Shown here piece by piece: positions 1 through 6,018 of a stretch of DNA of 6,753 nucleotides. The DNA is from Cryomorphaceae bacterium. GTDB taxonomy: Bacteria; Bacteroidota; Bacteroidia; Flavobacteriales; Schleiferiaceae. The notes beneath the pieces were generated by a model that did not search any database, had not been told where the DNA came from, and saw only the letters and a list, made by a program, of their open reading frames with translations. The translations under genes and the position numbers were made by a program. How positions within the stretch are numbered: position 1 is the stretch's first letter; every line of letters starts with the position of its first letter. The stretch is taken from NCBI GenBank assembly GCA_002685435.1, contig NYXD01000125.1:1-6753 (forward strand), written 5' to 3'.

Positions 1-524
1 CCGAAGAAATTGATCAGAATTATCCTGGTCTAGACGCATTGATAGAAAACATGTATGAAACCATGTACAATGCTCAAGGTGTTGGATTAGCTGCACCCCA
101 GATCGGTAGAGGTATTCGACTTTTCGTTATTGATGCAAGTCCATTTGCTGAGGAAGATAGCGATGATTTTGAATTGCTTTCAGCTTTGAAAAAGACGTTC
201 ATTAATCCCATTATCATTGAAGAAGATGGCGAAGAGTGGGGGATGGAAGAAGGCTGTTTGAGTATACCGGACGTCCGGGAAACCGTATTTAGACAGGAAA
301 AAGTTGTGATTGAATACTACACTGAGGATTGGGTTTTAGTTGAAGAAACCTATACCGGACTCGCGGCGCGTGTCATACAACACGAATACGATCACATTGA
401 AGGAGTGTTGTTTACAGAGAAAATTAAACCCTTACGTAAAAGGTTGATAAAAGGTGCGTTAGGAAGAATAGAGCGTGGCGGTATTTCAGCGGGCTATCCT
501 ATGAAATTTCCGAAAGCGAAATGA
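1..524 (+). CDS. def: Peptide deformylase (5' end outside window)
   Basis: Removes the formyl group from the N-terminal formyl-methionine of newly made proteins at the ribosome; a metal-dependent (usually Fe2+) cytoplasmic enzyme. All three family motifs are visible: GVGLAAPQ (78-101), EGCLS (249-263) with the metal-binding Cys at 255-257, and HEYDH (381-395) giving two metal-binding His and the catalytic Glu. The reading frame is open from base 3 and already encodes family-like sequence (EEIDQNYPGLDAL) before the first possible in-frame start, so the true start lies to the left. About 173 residues are visible and I estimate some 17 are missing from a protein of about 190 residues. The TTG at 39 is not a credible start. 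The stop overlaps the next gene as ATGA. An acidic insertion (AEEDSDDFELL) before the second motif is common in Bacteroidota versions as I remember them. Confidence 0.96.
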   Translation, partial: EEIDQNYPGLDALIENMYETMYNAQGVGLAAPQIGRGIRLFVIDASPFAEEDSDDFELLSALKKTFINPIIIEEDGEEWGMEEGCLSIPDVRETVFRQEKVVIEYYTEDWVLVEETYTGLAARVIQHEYDHIEGVLFTEKIKPLRKRLIKGALGRIERGGISAGYPMKFPKAK

Positions 525-1051
525 GGTATATGATTGCGGTATTTTTGATGGTTGTTGTCAGTTGTCAATCTTCACCGACGCAACAAAATATTAATGAGCA
601 TCCTGCCGCAGTTGCGACGAGTGATTCGGCTTTGTTCTATTTAGAGCTTGTGGAACGTAATGTGCTTACGCCAGCGGGGTATACTCGTGCTGCTGCTCAT
701 TTCGTTGCTCAGGATTCATTAATCAAAACGGATGCAGTCTATTTGATGAAGGCGGGTTTAACCTGTATGAATCAGGAGGGTGCCTACAAATTATACGGGG
801 TAAATTACCTCATCTTACTTTCTAATAAGTTTCCTCAAGACCGTTATGCTCCGGAAGCTTTGCTTCAGTTGGCATTATTTTTCGACGGTACATTAGGCGA
901 CGGTGAACGAGCGGTAGAGTTTTTACGCGTACTCCTGAAGCGCTATCCAGAACATACATTGGCGACTGATGCTCAGGCGCTTTTAGATTTAATAAGTGTC
1001 TCCGAAACGGGAGAAATACAAACTGTAAGAGATTGGTTAAATAACGAATAA
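521..1051 (+). CDS. Small lipoprotein with TPR-like helical repeats, function unknown
   Basis: The 176-residue product begins with a short lipoprotein signal peptide: Arg2, a hydrophobic run, then a V-V-S-C lipobox with the lipidated Cys at residue 15. It should be exported and anchored to a membrane. After a Ser/Gln/Asn-rich linker (about 16-36) the rest is helical, with tetratricopeptide/YfiO-like pairs at about 71-103 and 108-155. Phrases such as KFPQDRYAPEALLQLA and LLKRYPEHTLATDAQALL resemble the repeats of outer-membrane assembly lipoproteins like BamD, but the protein is too short to be BamD. The start at 521 was chosen because it overlaps the def stop (ATGA) and supplies a positive charge; the ATG at 530 would also leave a usable signal. 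A lipoprotein of this kind sits between def and DUF5606 in related genomes as I recall. I cannot assign a specific role. Confidence 0.88.
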   Translation: MRYMIAVFLMVVVSCQSSPTQQNINEHPAAVATSDSALFYLELVERNVLTPAGYTRAAAHFVAQDSLIKTDAVYLMKAGLTCMNQEGAYKLYGVNYLILLSNKFPQDRYAPEALLQLALFFDGTLGDGERAVEFLRVLLKRYPEHTLATDAQALLDLISVSETGEIQTVRDWLNNE

Positions 1052-1458
1052 TGGAATTAAGAACTGTATTATCAATTGCCGGTAAACCGGGTTTATTCAA
1101 ATTAGTAGCTCAAAACAAGGGTGGTGTTGTGGTAGAAAGCCTTCTCGATGGGAAGCGCACCAGTATTTCTGCTTCTGCAAACGTAAGTTCCTTAGGTGAT
1201 ATTGCAATCTACACCTATGAGGAAGAAGTTCCGCTTCGTGATGTTTTCAAAGCCATGGCTGAAGTAACAGAAGGCAAAGAGGCGCTGACTCATAAGAGCA
1301 GTAAAAACGAACTGGAAGATTTCTTTGGAGAAGTGTTGCCGAAATTCGATCAAGAGCGGGTTTATGCAAGCGATATTAAAAAAATAGTGCAGTGGTTTAA
1401 TATCCTAGCCAAAAATGATTTATTAGGAATATTAGAAGAGACTGAGGAAGAAGCCTAA
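1051..1458 (+). CDS. DUF5606 family protein
   Basis: A 135-residue soluble protein with no signal peptide or membrane segment. The N-terminal part (about 1-58, with ISGKPG-like 'IAGKPGLFKLVAQ', 'VVVESLLDGKR' and 'DIAIYTYEEEVPL') looks like a small beta-rich domain, and the C-terminal part (about 62-126, with 'LPKFDQERVYASDIKKIVQWF') is helical and ends in an acidic tail. This pattern is what I recognise as the Bacteroidota DUF5606 family, with the C-terminal half sometimes listed as a separate DUF. Its ATG overlaps the upstream TAA by one base, and mazG follows after 5 bases. No catalytic motif is visible and the biochemical function is not known to me. The tight linkage to def and mazG suggests a housekeeping role, but that is inference. 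Confidence 0.85.
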   Translation: MELRTVLSIAGKPGLFKLVAQNKGGVVVESLLDGKRTSISASANVSSLGDIAIYTYEEEVPLRDVFKAMAEVTEGKEALTHKSSKNELEDFFGEVLPKFDQERVYASDIKKIVQWFNILAKNDLLGILEETEEEA

Positions 1459-1463
1459 TATAA

Positions 1464-2249
1464 ATGAATAGTCGCGCAGCAAAATTAGAGGCCTTCGGTC
1501 GATTGTTAGACATCATGGATACCCTCCGTGCAGAATGTCCGTGGGATAAAAAGCAAACCCTCGAAAGCTTGCGTCATTTGACTATCGAAGAGACTTATGA
1601 GTTAGCGGATGCCATCGAAGAAGGCGATTTAAATGAGATTAAAAAGGAGCTTGGTGATCTGATGCTACATATGGTTTTCTACAGTAAAATCGGAAGCGAG
1701 AAGGGGGCTTTTGACGTTGCCGATGTACTCAATAGTGTCTCTGAAAAGCTTATTCACCGCCATCCTCATATTTATGGTGATGTTGAAGCTACCACGGAGG
1801 ATGAGGTTAAGGCCAATTGGGAAGCAATCAAACTCAAAGAAAAAGGCACTAAAAGCGTACTTCAAGGAGTGCCAAGAGGGCTGCCGGCACTCGTGAAAGC
1901 AATTCGGATTGGCGATAAAGCGAGAGGTGCAGGTTTTGACTGGGACGAGCCTCAAGATGTTTGGGGTAAAATTCGCGAAGAATTAGAAGAGTTTGAAGAG
2001 GCGCAAAAATCTGGAAACCAAGACCATATAGAAGGAGAGTTAGGTGATGTACTGTTCTCACTTGTAAATTTCGCTCGTTTGAGTAATCTTGATCCAGAGA
2101 TGGCGCTGGAACGCACGAATAAGAAGTTTATTTACCGGTTTACTTTTATGGAAAACGCTGCGAGAAAAGCCGGTAAGTCACTGTCTGACATGGATTTAAG
2201 TGAGATGGAGGTTTTGTGGAATGCGGCGAAGAAGACAAAGCGACAGTAA
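1464..2249 (+). CDS. mazG: Nucleoside triphosphate pyrophosphohydrolase MazG
   Basis: Hydrolyses (d)NTPs to the monophosphate and pyrophosphate in the cytoplasm, cleaning nucleotide pools; in E. coli it also affects ppGpp levels through the MazEF link. The 261-residue length matches two-domain MazG proteins. The first domain (about 8-110) carries CPWD (25-28), EETYE (42-46) and KELGD (61-65), the acidic Mg2+-binding pattern. The second (about 138-235) has GFDWD (157-161), REELEEFEEA (171-180) and GELGD (191-195), the set that in E. coli MazG is the active one. Both domains therefore keep their acidic residues. Start at 1464 is the first ATG and sits 5 bases after the DUF5606 stop with only an A-rich leader (TATAA), no Shine-Dalgarno. 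No mazEF toxin-antitoxin pair is present beside it. Last intact gene of the def unit; no clear terminator follows. Confidence 0.96.
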   Translation: MNSRAAKLEAFGRLLDIMDTLRAECPWDKKQTLESLRHLTIEETYELADAIEEGDLNEIKKELGDLMLHMVFYSKIGSEKGAFDVADVLNSVSEKLIHRHPHIYGDVEATTEDEVKANWEAIKLKEKGTKSVLQGVPRGLPALVKAIRIGDKARGAGFDWDEPQDVWGKIREELEEFEEAQKSGNQDHIEGELGDVLFSLVNFARLSNLDPEMALERTNKKFIYRFTFMENAARKAGKSLSDMDLSEMEVLWNAAKKTKRQ

Positions 2250-2334
2250 TTTTATATAAAAACGGCATTAAGAATTTGTAAAACCTACACTCTAGGTAGT
2301 TCTTAAACGTTGATTTAGTGTATTTTAGAGACTT

Positions 2335-2454
2335 ATAAACTCTATTTTAATTCGACGCGCTAAAAGTACTGAGGCCCATGACAGGTATTGGCGAGAGTTA
2401 GATACTAATGGAAAATTGGTTCAGTATGAATTCCCTAAAAGACTCAAAGAGTAG
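2335..2454 (+). pseudogene. Decayed sixA (phosphohistidine phosphatase) remnant, internally deleted
   Basis: An open stretch of 39 codons plus stop lies directly before ppk1. Its first residues read (I)NSILIRRAKST, which matches the start of SixA-type histidine phosphatases (M-x-x-L-I-L-I-R-H-A-K-S). Its last residues, YWRELDTNGKLVQYEFPKRL plus KE, match how Bacteroidota SixA proteins end (SWK-x-L...GKL...FEYPKK). Nearly the whole catalytic core, about 120 of roughly 160 residues, is absent between them. Two further lesions fit decay: ATA (2335-2337) stands where ATG is expected, and CGC (2356-2358, Arg) where the catalytic His codon CAC would be. The TAG (2452-2454) touches the ppk1 ATG and is in the same frame. 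SixA is, as I recall, a frequent ppk1/ppx neighbour in this phylum. The family matches are from memory, not an alignment, and the deletion point cannot be placed exactly. Confidence 0.55.
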
Positions 2455-4515
2455 ATGAACGAAAAAGACTTAAGTCTATACAACCGCGACATAAGCTGGT
2501 TGAAATTTAATGCGCGAGTACTACAAGAGGCCGAGGACAGTGCTGTACCTCTGATTGAGCGCATTCGATTTCTAGGTATTCATTCAAATAATATGGATGA
2601 GTTTTTTCGTGTACGCTACTCTTTTGTTAGAAGATTACAGTTGACATCGGATAAACATCATGAAGATAATTTGGAGGGACATGCGCCTGGGGAGTTATTA
2701 AAGCGATTGAATGAACTTGTAAACGATCAGCAACAGCGCGGTCAGGAGATCTATGAAGATTTGAAAAAGGAGCTTTCTAGAGTCTCCGTAGAGATTATTT
2801 CCGAAGATGGATTAACGCAAAAACAAGCAGACTTCGTTCGTGATGTATACCGCAATCAGGTCAGTCCTGCGCTGACTAATCTTATGTTAAGTCAGGCCCC
2901 TGAATTCCCTTATTTACGCGATAAAGGTATTTATTTAGCCGTAAGATTGATCAAAGGCGATAGCGAGCAGTTCTCCATTATTGAAGTACCATCGGGTACG
3001 TTGAACCGATTCATTACGCTACCCAAATACGGTAAGCAATATGTCATGTATCTAGATGATGTGCTTCGGTACAACCTCGACAGTATTTTCCATATTTTCA
3101 AGTACGATTCTGTAGAAGCACATACCGTGAAAATAACACGAGATGCAGAGCTTACTCTAGATGACGATGTCAGTAAGTCCTTTATGGAAAAAATTCAGAA
3201 AGGTCTTATGGAACGCCGCGAAGGAGATCCGGTGCGTTTTGTGTATGACCGAAATATATCAGACAAAACACTGAATTTATTAGTTAATGGTTTAGGTATT
3301 TCTGAGTTCGATGGACTTATTGCTGGAGGTCGTTACCACAATAAAAAGGATTTAATGCACTTCCCAAATGTGGGTGATAGTTCTTTAGAGCACGAAAAAT
3401 TACCGGCTGTCCCCCATCCAGCCCTAGAAGAAGACCGGAGCATCATCGAAGTATTGAAGAAGCAAGATGTATTACTCTACACGCCGTACCATGATTTTGG
3501 AAAAGTGATTCGCTTATTGAGAGAGGCTGCTATTGATCCCAAAGTTCGTGTGGTAAAAGTTACGCTATATCGATTGGCCAGCCAGAGCCGTATCATTTCT
3601 GCCCTAGTAAATGCGGCTAAAAATGGAAAAGATGTAACGGTATTTATTGAGCTCCAGGCACGATTCGACGAGGCGAATAATATCAAATGGACGAATATGC
3701 TTCGTGCCGAAGGAATTAAGGTAGTCAGCGGAGTTCCCGGTTTAAAAGTGCATTCAAAATTGACTTTAATTCGCCGCGATGAAGGATTAGAAAAGTTAGT
3801 AGATTATTGTGTAGTTGGAACGGGAAATTACCATGAAGGCACTGCTAAGCTCTATACAGACTATCACTTACTTACTTCTCAAAAGCGCATCACTAAAGAA
3901 GTCAGAAAGGTGTTTACATTTATAGAATCACCATATAAGCAGTATAACTACAAGCATTTAATGGTCAGTCCCAATAGCACTCGCGAAGGAATTTATAAGC
4001 TGATCGATCGAGAAATTGCGCATGCAAATGCTGGCCGAGAAGCGAAATTCTGGGTAAAATTAAACAGTGTGAGTGATCACGGTATGATTGCTAAATTATA
4101 CGAAGCAAGCGCTGCAGGAGTGTCTATTCGTATGGTAGTGCGCGGAATTAACTGTATCGATTTCAGTGATTTAGCACTTAGCGGAAATATTGAGGCGGTG
4201 AGTATCGTGGACCGGTTCTTAGAGCATACGCGCGCGTTTTGTTTTTATAACGACGGTCAATCTGAATATTTTATTTCTTCTGCAGATTGGATGACTCGAA
4301 ATCTGAATAGACGGGTAGAGGTTACCGTTCCCATTTACGATGAGAAAATTAAGCGACAATTGCGAGATCATTTCGAAATTCTTTGGAAGGACAACACAAA
4401 ATCACGAGTTTTCGATGCGAATCAATCCAATGCCTACCGTAAACTCAACGGACCTAAAATCCGGGCGCAATTGGATTTGTATGCATACGTTAAAAAGCAG
4501 CTTTTGAAAGGTTAG
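2455..4515 (+). CDS. ppk1: Polyphosphate kinase 1
   Basis: Polymerises the gamma-phosphate of ATP into inorganic polyphosphate, reversibly, through a phosphohistidine; usually membrane-associated. The 686 residues match the family length (E. coli 688). Domains in order: N-terminal helical domain (about 8-115, YNRDISWLKFNARVLQEA), middle domain (about 120-315), and two phospholipase-D-like C domains (about 325-495 and 500-670). The first C domain has the autophosphorylated His in KVHSK (His433) and the GTGNYHEGTAKLYTDY block (455-470). The second has RFLEHTR (His591), SSADWMTRN (608-616) and RRVEV (619-623). The stretch after VVRG (561-564) reads INCIDFSD, diverging from the C-x-L-x-P-G run I expect there. 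The ATG immediately follows the TAG of the sixA remnant, and ppx starts 12 bases after the stop, so ppk1 and ppx are probably co-transcribed. No convincing own promoter was found in 2250-2454. Confidence 0.97.
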   Translation: MNEKDLSLYNRDISWLKFNARVLQEAEDSAVPLIERIRFLGIHSNNMDEFFRVRYSFVRRLQLTSDKHHEDNLEGHAPGELLKRLNELVNDQQQRGQEIYEDLKKELSRVSVEIISEDGLTQKQADFVRDVYRNQVSPALTNLMLSQAPEFPYLRDKGIYLAVRLIKGDSEQFSIIEVPSGTLNRFITLPKYGKQYVMYLDDVLRYNLDSIFHIFKYDSVEAHTVKITRDAELTLDDDVSKSFMEKIQKGLMERREGDPVRFVYDRNISDKTLNLLVNGLGISEFDGLIAGGRYHNKKDLMHFPNVGDSSLEHEKLPAVPHPALEEDRSIIEVLKKQDVLLYTPYHDFGKVIRLLREAAIDPKVRVVKVTLYRLASQSRIISALVNAAKNGKDVTVFIELQARFDEANNIKWTNMLRAEGIKVVSGVPGLKVHSKLTLIRRDEGLEKLVDYCVVGTGNYHEGTAKLYTDYHLLTSQKRITKEVRKVFTFIESPYKQYNYKHLMVSPNSTREGIYKLIDREIAHANAGREAKFWVKLNSVSDHGMIAKLYEASAAGVSIRMVVRGINCIDFSDLALSGNIEAVSIVDRFLEHTRAFCFYNDGQSEYFISSADWMTRNLNRRVEVTVPIYDEKIKRQLRDHFEILWKDNTKSRVFDANQSNAYRKLNGPKIRAQLDLYAYVKKQLLKG

Positions 4516-4527
4516 AAACTAATTACT

Positions 4528-5433
4528 ATGATTGTTACCAAACTCGGAGCTATTGATATAGGTTCGAATTCCGTTCGTTGTCTTGTTGTTAATGTAGTCT
4601 ACAAGGATGGTTATACCTATTATCGTAAAGCTGGGATGGTGCGGCTTCCGATCCGTTTGGGGCAAGATGTTTTCGAATATGGTAAAATCAAAGGCAAGAC
4701 GAAAAAGCGTTTTATTGAAGGCATGAAAGCCTACGCCCATTACCTTAAAGTCCACGATGTGGTTGATTTTAGAGCCGTAGCCACTTCAGCCATGCGCGAA
4801 GCTGTTAATGGTCAGAAAATAGTAGCACAGGTAGCGAAGGAGACGGGCATTACCATTGAAATAATTGGCGGTAAAGAGGAGGCTCGATTAGTTTTTAATT
4901 CTAAGATTTATGACATCATTAAGGCGCCACAGGAAAACTTTATTTATATCGATGTAGGTGGCGGTTCGACGGAAATATCGGTTATAAAAAATAAATTGGT
5001 GGAGGCATCCATGAGCTTTAAGATTGGTGGGGTAAGGTTGATGAACAACCTTGTCGATGAGGCTGAATGGACTCGAATGCAACACTGGTTACATAAATAC
5101 GCGGCTCCTGTTTCAGATAAGGCTGCTATTGGTGCGGGTGGAAATATTAACAAACTACATAAGCTGAGTATGAAATCGCTTCAAACACCATTGGATTATA
5201 CGTTTGTGTCTGAACAGCAAGAGGAATTAAAGACGTTATCTGCCGAAGAACGTGTGACTGAATTGGGACTAAACTTTGACCGAGCAGATGTTATTGTGCA
5301 CGCCTTACCCATTTATCAAAAGGCTATGCTATGGTCGGGTTGTAAACATATTTATGTACCCAAAATAGGAGTTTCGGACGGACTAGTTAGGGACATGTAT
5401 CACAAGGATTATAAAGCGCAAGTCGAACTTTGA
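4528..5433 (+). CDS. ppx: Exopolyphosphatase, Ppx/GppA family (short form)
   Basis: Releases terminal phosphate from polyphosphate; GppA relatives hydrolyse pppGpp, and the two activities cannot be told apart from sequence alone. The 301-residue protein has the actin-like (ASKHA) fold: first phosphate loop AIDIGSNSVRCLV (8-20), the EEAR segment with the presumed catalytic Glu118, second phosphate loop DVGGGSTE (142-149), GAGGNINKL (202-210), and GVSDGL (281-286). It ends after this core and lacks the C-terminal HD-like domain of the 500-residue E. coli enzymes; this short form is usual in Bacteroidota. The start at 4528 puts the first phosphate loop at the expected position. It follows ppk1 by 12 bases, the classic synthesis/degradation pair, which favours a polyphosphate role over a purely pppGpp one. 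The stop TGA is followed in frame by two more stops (TAA TAA). Confidence 0.94.
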   Translation: MIVTKLGAIDIGSNSVRCLVVNVVYKDGYTYYRKAGMVRLPIRLGQDVFEYGKIKGKTKKRFIEGMKAYAHYLKVHDVVDFRAVATSAMREAVNGQKIVAQVAKETGITIEIIGGKEEARLVFNSKIYDIIKAPQENFIYIDVGGGSTEISVIKNKLVEASMSFKIGGVRLMNNLVDEAEWTRMQHWLHKYAAPVSDKAAIGAGGNINKLHKLSMKSLQTPLDYTFVSEQQEELKTLSAEERVTELGLNFDRADVIVHALPIYQKAMLWSGCKHIYVPKIGVSDGLVRDMYHKDYKAQVEL

Positions 5434-5442
5434 TAATAAGTG

Positions 5443-5490
5443 CATAGAGAACATCAATGTGAATGATTACTTCAGATGTTATGGTCTATG
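5443..5490. repeat. Imperfect inverted repeat upstream of the thioredoxin -7 box
   Basis: CATAGA (5443-5448) plus AACATC (5450-5455) is matched by GATGTT (5475-5480) plus TCTATG (5485-5490). This gives 12 base pairs, with a 1-versus-4 base bulge and a 19-base loop. It lies between the ppx stop and the promoter-like TATTTTTG, which starts at the next base. It could be a weak ppx terminator (the hairpin is followed by a T-rich run), an operator for the thioredoxin gene, or chance. Seen directly; the role is inferred. Confidence 0.4.
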
Positions 5491-5498
5491 TATTTTTG
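5491..5498 (+). promoter_or_regulatory. Candidate -7 promoter box (TAnnTTTG type) for thioredoxin
   Basis: TATTTTTG is an exact match to the Bacteroidota housekeeping -7 consensus TAnnTTTG and sits 30 bases before the thioredoxin ATG. No exact TTG is present at the expected -33 distance; TTA (5467-5469) and TTC (5471-5473) are the nearest candidates. Transcription would start at about 5503-5506, giving a leader of roughly 25 bases. Confidence 0.5.
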
Positions 5499-5528
5499 AT
5501 TACAGAATTAACTTAATACCTCTATACA

Positions 5529-5846
5529 ATGGCAGTAACAATAGCTACCGACGCAGATTTCGATAAATTGCTCAAGGACCACAGTCGAGTGGTTGTAAAA
5601 TTCCATGCGGATTGGTGTGGTGCATGCAAGATGTTTGCGCCTAAATACAAGCGTGTAAGCAATGAAGAAGCGCACAGTGATGTTTTATTTTTAGATGTGA
5701 ACGCAGAACACAATGAAGGCGCTCGAAAAGCGGCAGGTGTGAGCAATTTACCTTTCTTAGCTTCTTTTAAAGATGGAGCTTTAGTGGAAGGGTCAGCTGC
5801 AAGTAAAGAAGAATACCTGCGTAAATTGATCGATCTCACAAAGTAA
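5529..5846 (+). CDS. Thioredoxin-like protein with atypical active-site surroundings
   Basis: A 105-residue single-domain thioredoxin fold with no signal peptide, so cytoplasmic. The redox motif is WCGAC (Cys30, Cys33) instead of the standard WCGPC, and the cis-proline is Pro75 in SNLPF rather than the usual I/V-P-T. Compared with the canonical VDFWAEWCGPC, the segment here reads VKFHADWCGAC: the buried Asp becomes Lys24 and the conserved Trp becomes His26. These residues tune Cys acidity and redox potential, so the protein probably differs from the housekeeping thioredoxin, though both catalytic Cys are kept. It could be a specialised disulfide reductase or a peroxiredoxin reductant. It stands alone between its own promoter-like box and a strong terminator and faces a 2-Cys peroxiredoxin gene. 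No Shine-Dalgarno is present; the start is the first ATG and matches the family N-terminus. Confidence 0.9.
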   Translation: MAVTIATDADFDKLLKDHSRVVVKFHADWCGACKMFAPKYKRVSNEEAHSDVLFLDVNAEHNEGARKAAGVSNLPFLASFKDGALVEGSAASKEEYLRKLIDLTK

Positions 5847-5864
5847 TATTCGAAATTAAAATGG

Positions 5865-5903
5865 AAACACCCCCGGGCGCTCCGCGCCCGGGGGTGTTTT
5901 TTT
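5865..5903 (+). terminator. Strong intrinsic terminator of the thioredoxin gene
   Basis: A perfect 16-bp stem (5865-5880 with 5884-5899) with a 3-base TCC loop, very GC-rich in the middle, followed by T-rich sequence (seven T at 5897-5903, the first three inside the stem). It begins 19 bases after the thioredoxin stop. On the opposite strand the tail is interrupted (CCATTTT), so it should work mainly on the plus strand. Confidence 0.92.
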
Positions 5904-5911
5904 GTCTGAAA
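5901..5911 (+). repeat. Direct repeat TTTGTCTGAAA, left copy
   Basis: An exact 11-base match to 6083-6093. The similarity continues with GCGCG in both copies (5916-5920 and 6096-6101 region) if one or two bases are gapped. The two copies flank the candidate small RNA and are 182 bases apart. The left copy overlaps the T tail of the thioredoxin terminator. Confidence 0.5.
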
Positions 5912-5929
5912 TTTTGCGCGTAGGTATAT

Positions 5930-5962
5930 AAAAAACGAAAGGGAGCCGCCAAGCTCCCTTTC
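5930..5962 (-). terminator. Minus-strand intrinsic terminator, 3' end of the candidate small RNA
   Basis: A perfect 10-bp stem (5937-5946 with 5953-5962: GAAAGGGAGC / GCTCCCTTTC) with a 6-base loop. On the minus strand it is followed, after one G, by six T (5935-5930). On the plus strand the bases after the stem are TACCTAAA, with no T run. It cannot be the main terminator of the peroxiredoxin gene, which has its own about 150 bases nearer. Confidence 0.8.
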
Positions 5963-6014
5963 TACCTAAACCGCCATGAAAATCTGCTTGCGCAGAATGT
6001 TCCATATATACCTA
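5930..6014 (-). ncRNA. Candidate small RNA, family unassigned
   Basis: Read on the minus strand, this stretch has the parts of a stand-alone small RNA gene. Upstream are A/T tracts, a TTG (6051-6049) and, 22 bases on, TACAATTG (6026-6019), one mismatch from TAnnTTTG. Transcription would start near 6014. Next comes a hairpin with stem TCTGC/GCAGA closed by a GCAA (GNRA) tetraloop (5996-5983), which can be extended by AUGGAA/UUUCAU (6005-6000 with 5981-5976, one G-U pair). A second hairpin (5962-5937) followed by six U ends it. The GNRA loop exists only in the minus-strand reading, which supports that orientation. The 5' end and the base of the second hairpin both carry GUUUAGGUA. It does not match SRP RNA, tmRNA, 6S or RNase P signatures I know; the Rfam Flavo-1 motif is one family to test, but I cannot recall its consensus well enough to assign it. 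No credible peptide is encoded. Confidence 0.5.
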
Positions 6015-6018
6015 AACG

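Noticed and set aside
39..41. TTG as start of peptide deformylase
   Set aside because: Upstream in-frame codons already encode family-like sequence to the window edge; the gene is cut by the window rather than starting here.
822..1100. A 92-residue minus-strand ORF opposite the lipoprotein and the DUF5606 start
   Set aside because: Antisense to two convincing overlapping genes, with no recognisable motif.
2283..2297. ACCTA-CACTC-TAGGT hairpin after mazG, considered as a terminator
   Set aside because: Only a 5-bp stem and no T run follows, so it is not a credible terminator.
2250..2334. Possible ppk1 promoter in the mazG downstream spacer
   Set aside because: Near matches such as TATTTTAG (2321-2328) and TAATTTTA (2247-2254) lack a properly spaced TTG; nothing was strong enough to call. 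I see no other feature in this stretch.
4519..4755. A 78-residue minus-strand ORF opposite the start of ppx
   Set aside because: Covers the conserved phosphate-loop region of ppx in antisense; no motif or start signal of its own.
5522..5839. A 105-residue minus-strand ORF that mirrors the thioredoxin gene almost exactly
   Set aside because: The plus-strand frame has a clear thioredoxin fold with CxxC and cis-Pro; the antisense frame is a low-complexity shadow.
5937..5962. Hairpin considered as a backup terminator of the thioredoxin gene
   Set aside because: No T run follows on the plus strand; the six T follow on the minus strand, so it was assigned there.
5856..6005. A 49-residue minus-strand ORF starting with ATG at 6005 inside the candidate small RNA
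   Set aside because: It runs through two terminator hairpins, has no family resemblance, and its composition follows the stems; structure explains the bases better than coding.
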